62,267 nt of DNA from Pyropia haitanensis (lineage: Eukaryota; Rhodophyta; Bangiophyceae; Bangiales; Bangiaceae). The notes beneath the pieces were generated by a model that was given only the letters and a program-made list of their open reading frames with translations, did no database searches and had not been told where the DNA came from. Of the stretch, positions 7,980 to 18,545 are shown piece after piece. The translations under genes were made by a program, and so were the position numbers. Position 1 is the stretch's first letter; each line of letters starts with the position of its first letter. The stretch spans positions 28,741 through 91,007 of the forward strand of contig SDUX01000190.1 of assembly GCA_008729055.1 (NCBI GenBank), in the 5' to 3' direction.

Positions 7980-10900
7980 ACCGCGCCCTCTCCCTCACTC
8001 CTCCCTCCCATCTCGCCCTCCACCGCCGCCCCTCCCCCCTCCCCTCAGCTCCCCACACCCCCCGCGCCCACACCCAAACAAAAAAAAAAAAACAACAGCT
8101 GAAAAAAAAATAGAAAAAGGCAGTGGCACAAGCGGCAGCTGCGGGAGAAGCGATGGCCGAGTCAGCAATGACAGCAGCTGGCGGTGGCGGCAGAGGCGGC
8201 GGCGTGTCGGCGTGGCCCCCCACCCCCCCCAACCCCCACCACCCAGGACGCGACGGGGCACCGTCCCAAAGTGCCCCGCCACGTCCGTCACCACCCCCAC
8301 GCCGCCGCCACCACCCCACCACCACCACCAAGCCACCACCACCACCACCCCACCACCACCACCCCGGCAGCTACCACCCCACCACCACCACCCCGCCACC
8401 ACCACCCCGCCATCCACAACGCCGGCCACGCACACGGCCGGGGAGCCCCCCAGCTGCCCCGCCACGTGCGTGACCGTCGCCAACACCGCCCGCCCACCTC
8501 GGCACCAACACCACGCCGCCGCCACCACACCACCACCACCACCCAAACCCACCACCGCCGACACCTCCGCCCCCCCCCCACCACTCCCGCCGCGCCCGTC
8601 CTCGCCCTCCCCGCGTCATCCCCCACCAAATACCTGCCGCCGACACCACCCCCGCCGCCCCCGCCGCTGACTTGTACTTGCCGCCGCTCTTGCCGCTGCC
8701 GCCGCCGCCGCCGCCGCCGTGTTGCCCTTGTCGCCGCCCTTGCCGCCGTCGCCGCCATCGCCGCCGCCGTTGACGCTGCCGCCGCCGCCGCCGCCGCCGT
8801 GTTGCCCTTGTCGCCGCCCTTGCCGCCGTCGCCGCCATCGCCGCCGCCGTTGCCGCTGCCGCCGCCGCCGCCGCCGCCGTGTTGCCCTTGTCGCCGCCCT
8901 TGCCGCCGCCGCCGCCATCGCCGCCGCCCTTGCCGCTGCCGCCGCCGCCGCCGCCGCCGTGTTGCCCTTGTCGCCGCCCTTGCCGCCGCCGCCGCCACCG
9001 CCGCCGCCACCATCACGCCCCTCCCCTCAGCCGCCTCTCCGCTCTGGCCCTCCTCCGACGCCCCCCCCCCCCTCCCCTCAGCTCCCCACACCCCCCGCGC
9101 CCACACCCAAACAAAAAAAAAAAAACAACAGCTGAAAAAAAAAAAAGAAAAACGCAGTGGCACAAGCGGCAGCTGCGGGAGAAGCGATGGCCGAGTCAGC
9201 AATGACAGCAGCTGGCGGTGGTGGCAGAGGCGGCGGCGTGTCGGCGTGGTCTCCCACCCCCCCCAACCCCCACCACCCAGGACGCGACGGGGCACCGTCC
9301 CAAAGTGCCCCGCCACGTCCGTCACCACCCCCACGCCGCCGCCACCACCCCACCACCACCACCAAGCCACCACCACCACCACCCCACCACCACCACCCCG
9401 GCAGCTACCACCCCACCACCACCACCCCGCCACCACCACCCCGCCATCCACAACGCCGGCCACGCACACGGCCGGGGAGCCCCCCAGCTACCCCGCCACG
9501 TGCGTGACCGTCGCCAACACCGCCCGCCCACCTCGGCACCAACACCACGCCGCCGCCACCACACCACCACCACCACCCAAACCCACCACCGCCGACACCT
9601 CCGCCCCCCCCCCACCACTCCCGCCGCGCCCGTCCTCGCCCTCCCCGCGTCATCCCCCACCAAATACCTGCCGCCGACGCCACCCCCGCCGCCCCCGCCG
9701 CTGCCTTGTACTTGCCGCCGCCCTTGCCGCCGCCGCCGCCGCCGCCGCCGCCGTGTTGCCCTTGTCGCCGCCCTTGCCGCCGTCGCCGCCATCGCCGCCG
9801 CCGTTGCCGCTGCCGCCGCCGCCGCCGCCGCCGTGTTGCCCTTGTCGCCGCCCTTGCCGCCGTCGCCGCCATCGCCGCCGCCGTTGCCGCTGCCGCCGCC
9901 GCCGCCGCCGCCGCCGTGTTGCCCTTGTCGCCGCCCTTGCCGCCGTCGCCGCCATCGCCGCCGCCGTTGCCGCTGCCGCCGCCGCCGCCGCCGCCGTGTT
10001 GCCCTTGTCGCCGCCCTTGCCGCCGTCGCCGCCATCGCCGCCGCCGTTGCCGCTGCCGCCGCCGCCGCCGCCGCCGTGTTGCCCTTGTCGCCGCCCTTGC
10101 CGCCGCCGCCGCCATCGCCGCCGCCGTTGCCGCTGCCGCCGCCGCCGCCGCCGCCGTGTTGCCCTTGTCGCCGCCCTTGCCGCCGTCGCCGCCATCGCCG
10201 CCGCCGTTGCCGCTGCCGCCGCCGCCGCCGCCGCCGTGTTGCCCTTGTCGCCGCCCTTGCCGCCGCCGCCGCCATCGCCGCCGCCGTTGCCGCTGCCGCC
10301 GCCGCCGCCGCCGCCGTGTTGCCCTTGTCCCCGCCCTTGCCGCCGCCGCCGCCACCGCCGCCGCCACCATCACGCCCCTCCCCTCAGCCGCCCCTCCGCT
10401 CTCGCCCTCCTCCGCCTCCCCCCCCCCCTCCCCTCAGCTCCCCACACCCCCCGCGCCCACACCCAAACAAAATATAAAACAACAGCTGAAAAAAAAAAAA
10501 GAAAAACGCAGTGGCACAAGCGGCAGCTGCGGGAGAAGCGATGGCCGAGTCAGCAATGACAGCAGCTGGCGGTGGTGGCAGAGGCGGCGGCGTGTCGGCG
10601 TGGCCCCCCCCCCCCCCCAACCCCCACCACCCAGGACGCGACGGGGCACCGTCCCAAAGTGCCCCGCCACGTCCGTCACCACCCCCACGCCGCCGCCACC
10701 ACCCCACCACCACCACCAAGCCACCACCACCACCACCCCACCACCACCACCCCGGCAGCTACCACCCCACCACCACCACCCCGCCACCACCACCCCGCCA
10801 TCCACAACGCCGGCCACGCACACGGCCGGGGAGCCCCCCAGCTACCCCGCCACGTGCGTGACCGTCGCCAACACCGCCCGCCCACCTCGGCACCAACACC

Positions 10901-11880
10901 ACGCCGCCGCCACCACACCACCACCACCACCCAAACCCACCACCGCCGACACCTCCGCCCCCCCCCCACCACTCCCGCCGCGCCCGTCCTCGCCCTCCCC
11001 GCGTCATCCCCCACCAAATACCTGCCGCCGACACCACCCCCGCCGCCCCCGCCGCTGACTTGTACTTGCCGCCGCTCTTGCCGCTGCCGCCGCCGCCGCC
11101 GCCGCCGTGTTGCCCTTGTCGCCGCCCTTGCCGCCGTCGCCGCCATCGCCGCCGCCGTTGCCGCTGCCGCCGCCGCCGCCGCCGCCGTGTTGCCCTTGTC
11201 GCCGCCCTTGCCGCCGTCGCCGCCATCGCCGCCGCCGTTGCCGCTGCCGCCGCCGCCGCCGCCGCCGTGTTGCCCTTGTCGCCGCCCTTGCCGCCGTCGC
11301 CGCCATCGCCGCCGCCGTTGCCGCTGCCGCCGCCGCCGCCGCCGCCGTGTTGCCCTTGTCGCCGCCCTTGCCGCCGTCGCCGCCATCGCCGCCGCCGTTG
11401 CCGCTGCCGCCGCCGCCGCCGCCGCCGTGTTGCCCTTGTCGCCGCCCTTGCCGCCGCCGCCGCCATCGCCGCCGCCGTTGCCGCTGCCACCGCCGCCGCC
11501 GCCGTTTTTGCCGCCGCCACCTCCACCGCACTCGCCACCATCACGCCCGTCCTCTCAGCCGCCCCTTCCTTCTCGCCTTCCACCGCCGTCCCTCTTTTGT
11601 CCTCTCAGCTCGCCACCCAACGCGTTCAACAGGAAAAGAGGTCCAACGCGTCGGGGCGTGCTCCGCCACGTGCATCGCCACCACCACGCCGCCGCCACCA
11701 CCACGCCGCCACCATCAGCCCACCACTACCACCACCCCACCACCAGCACCCCGCCAGCTACCACCCCACCACCACCTCTCCGCCACCACCACCCCGCCAT
11801 CGACCACGCCGGCCACGCACACGGCCGAGGAGCCCCCCAGCTACCCCGCCACGTGCGTGACCGTCGCTAACTCCGCGCCA
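7980..11880 (+). repeat. Composite satellite array, copy A (three units plus a diverged end unit)
   Basis: Units begin with an A-rich block around AACAACAGCTGAAAA at about 8092, 9125 and 10480. Each continues with a conserved segment (GGCACAAGCGGCAGCTG; GGACGCGACGGGGCACCGTC), CCA/ACC-rich DNA, then a variable number of 80-bp units (GTGTTGCCCTTGTCGCCGCC). Unit length (1.0-1.35 kb) depends on the number of 80-bp repeats. GGGGCAC and GTGCCCC form a short stem in the conserved part. The last unit (about 11480-11880) is diverged. Because 80 is not a multiple of 3, reading frames rotate at each repeat, so the long open frames here are not genes. Confidence 0.9.
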
Positions 11881-13425
11881 CCCGCAGCGCTGGTCACCCG
11901 CACGACCGAGCAGCGCCGTACTCACCCCGAATAGCAAGATTCCAGACAACGCCTGCCGGCGAGAGGCGCCGCAAGGGGTAGGTCTGCCGTCCACGTCGGC
12001 GGTTACCGACTCGCTGGACGCGGGGCGTGTCAGCCGGAGCGGCCGCAGCATGCGCACCCGCACCCGCCCAGGGCGGGAGCCGGCGCTGGCGCGGCGGGTG
12101 GCGCGGGCGGGGCGCAACCGCTCTCGTGGGCGGGTGCGCAACGACGAGCAGCGGCGGCAACGACAGCGCGGCCATCGTGGCGCTCCCGCGACGGCGGCAG
12201 CCCCGTGTCGACGCACCGCCAGCGACCGCCACGCCGTGTGCGATCGCGCGCGCGCGGGCTGGGCGTCGGGGGCGGCGGGGCGGGGCCACCCGCCCGCACG
12301 CTCTATGCGTCCCACCCGCGTCCCGCCATGCACGTCCCATCTCGCCCCTCACTCCCCCCCTCGCGCCATCCCCGCCACCCCGCCTTCCGTCGCCCGTTAC
12401 GTCACACCCAAAACGGCGGCGGCATCGGTAGGTGGGTGGACGACAAGAAGCACGAGTGCCAGACGAAGAGAAGGAAAAAAAAACGGGCGGCCATGTGCCC
12501 GTGACCCGACACCCGAGTGGGCGGGATGCGGCATGGAGAACCGTACGAGTGGAAACGGGCAGGACGGCGGGAAGGCGGGCGGTCGAGCAGGCTAGCGGGC
12601 GGGAGGGAGATTGGGCGGGAAAATTGGCGACGCGCAGGCGGGTAGGCGGGCAGGTGGGCGGGCGGGCACACGGGCGCGCCGGTGCGCGCGAGCGCGGGGG
12701 CGGGCGGGCGGGCGGCAGGAGCGACCCCGGCGTCGCTCGCGGGCGGGCAGTTGGGACGGGGGCGGCGACGGCGCGGCAGACCGCGTCGCGGCGGTCCGTG
12801 GCGATCCGGTCCGTCGGGTGCTGGGGCAGCGCGGGCGGCGACGGCGGCGGCGCAGCGGCACCGGTGAGGGTCGGGGCCGCGCGTCGAGCCGCGTCGGGGC
12901 ACGGCTGCACTGCCGTGCGCGCCGCCGCAGCCGACCGCGAAACGGCGGCGCACGCGCACACACCGCGGGCGGCTGGCGGCGGTCATGGGCGGCGCGCTAC
13001 GGCTGGTGGGGTGGTCAGTGCGGTGGGGGCGGGTGCCCACGGAGGCGGGGCGGCTCTGCTCGTGCCGCAGACCCCCTGCCCAACCGCCCCCGCCGGAGCT
13101 CGGAGGGGGGGGCGGAGGCGAGGCGGGCGTGCCTGACGGCGGCAAGAGCGCTCTGTTTGCAGGTCGGTGTACCCCTCCCGCGCTCGGCGGTTCAAACGCG
13201 GCAATAGATCGTCTAGATGATGTACCCCCCCCCCTCCCGGCCGGTGTCTGTGTTGAATCCGTAGCGGGCGGCGCCAGCGGCACGCAGACGGCCCACGCGA
13301 GCGTCTGAGGGGGCACCGGGACGGCCATTGACAGCGGCGGGGGGTGCCGTTTTTGGCCGAGCCGCTCCTGGTCCATGCCCGCCCGCGCGCGTGACGAGAG
13401 AGCGCGCGCCGCGACGCGAGCGACT
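11881..13425. other. GC-rich spacer, no confident gene (copy A)
   Basis: Several overlapping frames on both strands stay open because of base composition. The most protein-like is a + frame at 12985-13308 (107 residues from an ATG, containing DGGKSALFAGRC), conserved in copy B with a longer end (41446-41937); no domain was recognised. The segment also holds the GGCGGGYA tandem at 12590-12720 and ends at the empty site of the copy-B insertion. Confidence 0.4.
12590..12720 (+). repeat. GGCGGGYA tandem, quadruplex-prone (copy A)
   Basis: Runs of GGCGGGYA and GGCGGGC follow one another with many GGG tracts at short spacing. Copy B (41040-41175) has one extra ~16-bp repeat, so it varies in length like a minisatellite. 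Confidence 0.7.
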
Positions 13426-13428
13426 GAT
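13426..13428. other. Empty insertion site (GAT) matching the copy-B TIR element
   Basis: Copy A reads CGACTGATGTGCACGG without interruption. In copy B the same left and right sequences are split by about 3.5 kb with GAT (or AT) on both sides. Confidence 0.75.
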
Positions 13429-13509
13429 GTGCACGGCCGAGGCCCTCGGATGAAAAAAGCTCGCGAGAAAGTGCACCGCGGCGCGCATCAAATGTAAAGT
13501 AGACTGTGC

Positions 13510-13600
13510 CCAATAGCAGGTCAGAATTGTCTGAAGTCTCGAGTGACAGAGCTGGGGTGGAACCAGGGTTGTCCCATTCGCGACCCAAAAACTGCCCAAT
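13510..13600 (+). promoter_or_regulatory. Two CCAAT motifs upstream of the 13832 ORF
   Basis: CCAAT occurs at 13510-13514 and 13596-13600, in the AT-richer stretch about 230-320 bp before the ATG at 13832; both are kept in copy B near 45490 and 45576. CCAAT boxes are common eukaryotic promoter elements, but short motifs occur by chance. Confidence 0.3.
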
Positions 13601-13831
13601 CAGAGGCGATATCCATACTTCTCCGTGTTCCGACCATTGACTGCCACGTGGGCAGTCACTCTCCTTGTCGGCAGCGGCGTGGGCGGTGGCGAGCGACCGC
13701 GTCGGTGGCGGCGGCGGTGGGGCAGCGACAGCATCGCGCCCACCCCCCCCTCGCTACCCATTGCCGCCCCCTACCAGCACGGAGTGACTCCCCCTGTCCC
13801 CACCGCCCCTCCTCCGCGGTCTGGTCGTGCC

Positions 13832-13999
13832 ATGGCTACCACCGCTGCGGGGATGTTGCAGTCCGCGACGGCGATCTTGCGGCTGACTCAGCGCCCGGCG
13901 GTCGCCGCCGCGGCCGCCGCCGACGCGCTGACGTCAGTCTTTGTGTCCCTCGACGGTCACCGCGTGGCGGGCGTGACCGTCGCGGGCGGGATGTTGTAA
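13832..13999 (+). CDS. Small Ala-rich ORF, truncated form (copy A)
   Basis: ATG in good context (GTGCCATGGC) opens a 55-residue frame beginning MATTAAGMLQSATAILRL, with an Ala-rich helix and FVSL near the end, closed by TAA at 13997-13999. In copy B the same start opens 463 codons because GTAAACAG reads GTGGGCGG. No family recognised. Either A is truncated, or the GTAAAC at the end is a splice donor and the real protein continues in an exon further right. Confidence 0.4.
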   Translation: MATTAAGMLQSATAILRLTQRPAVAAAAAADALTSVFVSLDGHRVAGVTVAGGML

Positions 14000-14909
14000 A
14001 CAGTCAAGTTTGGTGTGGGAGTGGGGGAGAAAGGGTGGGTGAGGCGGCCTTTGCTAGTGGTGGTGGTGGGGACGGCAGCGGCCATCGGCATGGCGGCAGC
14101 GGCGGGTGGGGGGGGGCGGGAACGCACCCGCCCTCTGGGGGAGAGGAGGGCAGCGCCGGCGGTGGTGACGCCGCCGGTAGCGCGGGCGGTGTGTGGGTGC
14201 TCGCCGTGTAGCCGGCGGCGTGCACTGCGGCGGCGGTGGCGGCGGCGGCGGCAGCGGCGTTGGACGCTGCAAGCGGGCACAAGCCACGGGGTGACGTGCT
14301 CGAGAGGAGAGGGGGGGGGAGCGGGCGACGTCGCGGCCGCCATCGATCTGCCTGCCCCTGCCGACGGCGGCGATGGTGGCGGTGGTGGTGGCTGTGGCGG
14401 GCGCGACGGGCGCAGGGCTGGCGGCGTCGCCGCCGCCACCGCGGCCACCGCGGCCGTCGCCCCCCCCCCCCCGGCGCCGCGCCGGGAGCGCCGGGCGTGA
14501 CTGCCCCGCCGCGACGCGGTTGCCCGCCACCGCGGCGGCCAGCACGGAGGCGGCCTGGTCGGCCGCGGCCGCCGCGGCGGCGGCCGCCACCAAAACCCGC
14601 CGCGTCACCGCCGCCGCTGCCGTCGCGGCCCGCCGAACCGTCCCCTCTCCCCTCTTTTCGCCGTGTTCCCCTGTCACGAGAGCAAGCTGTCAGACCGCCT
14701 CGTGTGCGAGAGCAGTGGCGCCCATTCAAAGAGCCAAAAAAAAATCAAACCGCCGGCGTCCCAACTGGGGACGCGCCCACGCGTGTGCTACAGCCCTGAC
14801 AGTCCGCGTCCCGACTCGCTACCCACCGGCCGCCGCCCCCACGCGCCGTTCCCGGTCGTGACGTGCGGCGCCAAGACGCAATATCAATGGGCGGCAGACC
14901 CTCGGCGGC
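14000..14909. other. GC-rich region after the small Ala-rich ORF, no gene called
   Basis: In copy B this stretch is part of one open frame from 45791. In A it is cut off by TAA and carries base changes and C-run differences. The most conserved stretch encodes an Ala-rich helix followed by TKTRR (about 14540-14620). Confidence 0.35.
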
Positions 14910-15467
14910 GTGTGTGTGTCGAGACAAAGTTGGCGCGGCGGTTTTGGTTTGTTTTTCTTTCACAGAAGAGGGGGGGGGGAGAACGACGTGTGCGACGCCC
15001 GCTGGGCCGGCAGCGTGGCGCGCACGGCCAGGGGAGGGCCGCTGGAGGTTGCAGGCGGCCCGGCGGCGGCGACGGCGGCCGCCGCACGGCCGCCGATGCG
15101 CGCAGAGGGGGGGGAGGGGGGCGCTCGCGCCCCGGGCGGACGGCCCAGACGGACCGATGCCGCAGCGGACGCAGTCGCGCTCACCCCCCGCCCCCGTGCC
15201 GTCCCACCGGCCCTTTTTGAAATCACCCGACAAGCACCCCACCACCCACCGCAAGCAGCACCGGCCGCGCCACCCACCGCACGCTACCTAGCGAGGCACC
15301 CCCCCCCCCCACCTGCTCCCGCGTCAGCCGGCGGCCGCCACCCGACCCGCCGTGGCGCTCGCGCCGGCGTAGCACCCCCCCCCCCCCCAAACGGGCTGCA
15401 GCACACGCCCTCGCGCCAGCACCGCACGAATCCGTCAGCCTGCCGTAGCCAGCGTCGGCGGTGGTAA
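14910..15467 (+). CDS. Hypothetical ORF preceded by a 3' splice-like site (copy A)
   Basis: A + frame of 185 codons without a recognised domain; it holds VARTARGGPLEVAGG and later ALFEITRQ. Just upstream of its protein-like part is TTTGTTTTTCTTTCACAG, ending at 14965, a textbook pyrimidine tract plus AG, so coding sequence could begin at 14966. The frame ends in Pro/Arg-rich low complexity. Copy B is almost base-identical here. Frames on the opposite strand are also open. Confidence 0.3.
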   Translation: MCVSRQSWRGGFGLFFFHRRGGGENDVCDARWAGSVARTARGGPLEVAGGPAAATAAAARPPMRAEGGEGGARAPGGRPRRTDAAADAVALTPRPRAVPPALFEITRQAPHHPPQAAPAAPPTARYLARHPPPPPAPASAGGRHPTRRGARAGVAPPPPPNGLQHTPSRQHRTNPSACRSQRRRW

Positions 15468-16051
15468 ACGCGGGACGCTTTCGCGCGGGCCGCCACCCCC
15501 AGCACCGCCACGTCCCGCGGCACCCCGCCGCTGCCGCTTCCCACGCCGCCGCACCCCGCGTCCCCGCGCACCCCGCCCCGTCCCGCCGCGCGCCGGCGTC
15601 CCGCCCCGCATCCGCCGCGCTGCACGGCGCCCGACAAACCCCGCTTCCCCGCGCGCTTGCCGTCACTCGCGCCACCCACCGCCCTCCCGTGATGTCCGCG
15701 TCGGCCGCCGCCCCCCCCCCGCACGCGCGCGCGGCACGAGCCGCGCGGACGGCTCGCGTCAAACCGTTCCCCCCCCCCCCCCCCGCTCGCCCCTGCGCGC
15801 TCACCCCGCTCGCGCGCGCGGCGCCCGCCCCGCCCGTTCGAGCTCCTCCCCCCAGCGTCCCGCCACCCCCGCCTCTGGCCTCGATCCCCCGTTTCCCGCC
15901 CCCCGCCCCCCGCTTCCCGCCCCCCGCCCCCTAGTTTCCGCCCCCGCCTCGCCCCGCCCTCCGGTATCGCCTCCCGCGCCGTGGCAGTGCGTGTCACGCG
16001 CGCGTATCCCGCGGCGGGCGCTGCCCGCCGCTGCCGACTGTTCGTGGCGGC
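15468..16051. other. C-rich spacer with i-motif/G4-prone tract
   Basis: Very C-rich on +, with an alternating CCCGCCCCCCGCC tract at about 15886-15950 able to form i-motif or, on the other strand, G-quadruplex. Identical tract in copy B at about 47845-47910. Long open frames on both strands follow from the lack of A and T. Confidence 0.45.
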
Positions 16052-17184
16052 GTGTCGCCGCCGTTGCCCGCAGCTCGCTGCCATTGCCGCCGCCGCAGCC
16101 GTTGCGGCCGCAGGCGCCGTTACGGTGGCCACCGCCGAGTTGGTGGGGCGCGCGTGCTCGTCCACGCGGCGGTGGTGGCCGCCAACGGCGACGGCAACAT
16201 TGGCGCGTCCCGGGCCGCTGCCGCTCGCGCCGTCGCGGCGGTCGGTGGCGCCGGCGGTGTCTTGGCGCGCCAAGGATCGACGCGGCGACGGGTGGAGGGG
16301 CTTCCCGTCACGCCCACCGCACGCCCCCACGCTTCCACCTTTGCTGCCGCTGTCGCCACCCGCTTTCCACCTCCACGTCCACCCCGATCCGGCTGCCGCC
16401 CAGATCGCTGCACCACCCATCGCCCCGCATGCCAACTCTGCTGTTGGTGCGACGGGCGCCGAGAGCGGCGGCGGGCGGGGACGGGCGTGGGACGGCGGCT
16501 GGCGGGGCTCGACCGCGACGCTGCCGCCACTGCGGCTGCCGCCGCCATTACGTTGACCCCGCTCCGACCCGGCGACCACGATCCGATGGCCGTGGAGGAG
16601 TGCGTTCAACCCACGGTGCCCCCGGCCGAGCGCCGCACTTCCCTCGACAGCGTCTTTTTCACGGTAGGTTTTGTGCTGTTTCCCTCCCTCTTTCTTTTGG
16701 TGTGTGCCCGCCCGCTTTTTGTTTGATTCTGTTTTCCGCGCGTCTGCCGTCCGTTGACTTGCAGCCTCGTTCATCTCCCTGCCGGTCCGCGCCAGGCGGT
16801 CCTTTTTGTTTTGAGGGCATGGATATCCCTGTTGCTGTCTCCCTCTTCCTGTCTGTGGGGGAGCGGGGACAGCATGCGCGGACAGAGGTGGCGTTAGAGC
16901 GCCTCCTGCTTTATCGCGCCCGCGCTGGGGAGGGGGTGTGCTGCGATGGCACTTCTTCCCTCGCGCGGCGCCACTGCCCGCTGCTGAAATACGCAGTGGG
17001 GCGTGGCGGAGGTGCGAAAGGGCGGGTCGTGAACGGACGACGACGGCGGGGCGCTGCCACGGCGGCGCCTGTTTGTTTGACCGCGCCATCGTGCTCCATT
17101 GCCTGCGTGCGTGTGTGTGTGTGTGTTTGTGGCCTTTCCCCGGCGGCCTGTCTGCCTCGCCCCGGCCTGATCCACAACAGGTAG
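16052..17184 (+). CDS. Hypothetical two-exon gene with a candidate 101-bp intron (copy A)
   Basis: An open frame from about 16052 runs to ...RRTSLDSVFFT and then meets GTAGGTTTTGTG (donor at 16664). A pyrimidine-rich stretch ends in TTGACTTGCAG at 16764. Removing 16664-16764 keeps phase 0 and leads into PRSSPCRSAPGG, open to a stop at 17184. Donor, acceptor and the 101-bp length are kept in copy B (48622-48722). No domain is recognised, and codon changes between copies near the donor are mostly amino-acid-changing, which argues against strong selection. Confidence 0.3.
16664..16764 (+). other. Candidate spliceosomal intron (101 bp)
   Basis: GTAGGT at the left, T-rich body, and TTGCAG at the right; T-content is far above the flanks. 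Removal leaves the reading frame intact. Same boundaries in copy B. RNA data are absent. Confidence 0.4.
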
Positions 17185-17428
17185 CTTCCGTCGCTGGTGG
17201 CGGAGTTATTCCTGTGGCCTTTCTCTTCTTCCCGTGTGGTAGAGGGGGGGGTTTTTGGCGCGTGTGGATCGTTGTGGCGCCGCCCCTGTATCGCGCCCGC
17301 GCCATGCGGGGGGGGGATCGCTTCCGCGCTCCTCCCCGCTGACGCGCGGCGCCACGGCCCACTGCTATTACGCAGTGTGATGGGCAGGGGGCGGGGGGGA
17401 TTGGCCGTCGGAGGATGGTGACGGCACC

Positions 17429-17662
17429 ATGCGCGTCGCGGTACTGGTTGCGCTTGTCGTTTGTGTCTCTGTCGTCTTGTTGGGTGTGCTTCTCGTTTCT
17501 CTCTCTCGCCCGACCTCCGCCGACCACCGGTCTTCACGTCCCCTTCCCGCTCCGCAACAGGTGACTCCCTTTTGTTGGGAGCATGGGCTTTCCTGTTGCT
17601 GTTCCTCCCTTTCCGTACTCCGGGGGGGGGGTTCGGCGGATGCGGACGGCAGTGGCGTTTGA
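17429..17662 (+). CDS. Small ORF with a hydrophobic N-terminus (copy A)
   Basis: ATG opens a 77-residue frame beginning MRVAVLVALVVCVSVVLL, a possible signal anchor, then Ser/Pro-rich sequence. It sits inside the ~390-bp repeat. In copy B one C fewer at about 49520 keeps the frame open to 50501. The hydrophobic stretch comes from a T/G-rich tract and may be chance. Confidence 0.2.
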   Translation: MRVAVLVALVVCVSVVLLGVLLVSLSRPTSADHRSSRPLPAPQQVTPFCWEHGLSCCCSSLSVLRGGGSADADGSGV

Positions 17663-18179
17663 GCGCTGCCCTTGTATCGCGCCCGCGTGCCGGAGGGGGG
17701 GGGAGGGGGCGCGCTCCCGCGCGCCTTTCCCTCCCCGCACGCGGCGCCACTCCCCGCTGCTGTTACGCAGCGGCATGGGGAGGGGGTGCGGGGTGGCCGG
17801 TGGTCGGTGGACGGCGACGGCGCCGCGCGCGTGCCGCGCGGCTCCTGTTCCTGGCGCACGCGCGGGAGGCGGCGGGGGGGGGGGAGGGCGCCTGTGGGCC
17901 CACCCCACCCACCACTGCCCTTCGCGCGGCGCCAGCGCACGCTGCTATTACGCAGTTTGACGGCCGGGTGAGAGGGAGGGGCGGGTCGCTCATCTACCTG
18001 ATGCGCGAAAGTGCGGTAGAGCGAATTTGCGCCTTGACCGTGCGACTGACAATTTTCGTTTGTCTTCCTGGGCGCTTTCTTCTGTGACTGTGATTGGTCT
18101 GGTACTGTTCTCTCTTTTCGTCGCTGCCGCTTCTCCACCCTTCGTCGAGCTCTTCCTGTCGTCAACACTCCCCGTGCCG

Positions 18180-18545
18180 CCGCTCCCCACCGGCGGCGGC
18201 GAGATGTCGCTGTGGGCGGCGGCGCAGCCCCCTCCCTCCCGCCGGCGGCAAGGAGTCGCTGTTACCGGTGGCGCCTGCCGGCTGGCGGCGCCGCCCCCCC
18301 CCGCTCCCTACGGCGGCAAGATGTCGCTGGAGGTGGAGGCGCAAGCCGGCTGGCGGCGCCTCCCCCCCACGCCGACGGCGGCGAGATGCCGCTCTTGGTG
18401 GCGGCGCGTGACGGCCGGCGACGCCGCCCACCCTTCCCAACGACGGCAAGTTGTCGCTGTAGGCGGTGGCACCTGCCGGCTGGCAGCGCCGCTCCCCCTC
18501 GCTCCCAACCGCCGCAAGTCGTCGGTGTTGACGGCGGCGCCTACC
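18180..18545 (+). repeat. Diverged left flank of the hairpin minisatellite (copy A)
   Basis: Five or six decayed units of about 65-75 bp share CGGCGGCAAGTTGTCGCTG, GCCGGCTGGCGGCGCCGCC and C-rich linkers. They resemble the core unit's GC palindromes but have drifted, as expected at the edge of an array homogenised from within. Copy B equivalent: 50136-50500. Confidence 0.7.

Larger units (their letters stand above)
16640..18060 (+). repeat. Degenerate ~390-bp tandem repeat (copy A)
   Basis: The landmark GCGGCGCCAC..CCCRCTGCT..TACGCAG recurs at about 16975, 17347, 17741 and 17927 (spacing 372, 394, 186). A second landmark, TATCGCGCCCGCG, lies a fixed distance before the first three. Each unit also starts with a pyrimidine-rich tract ending in CAG|G, so the repeat includes intron-like DNA. 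Matching repeats are at 48600-50020 in copy B. Confidence 0.6.

Noticed and set aside
8184..10559. A 791-residue Pro/His/Thr-rich open frame
   Set aside because: It is satellite; the 80-bp period cycles through frames.
13564..13590. CAGGGTTG as a further hAT terminus
   Set aside because: No matching inverted end or 8-bp duplication was found nearby.
15284..17527. 747-residue antisense ORF (and the 892-residue copy-B form)
   Set aside because: It crosses the C-rich tract, the ~390-bp repeat and a candidate intron, and has no domain.
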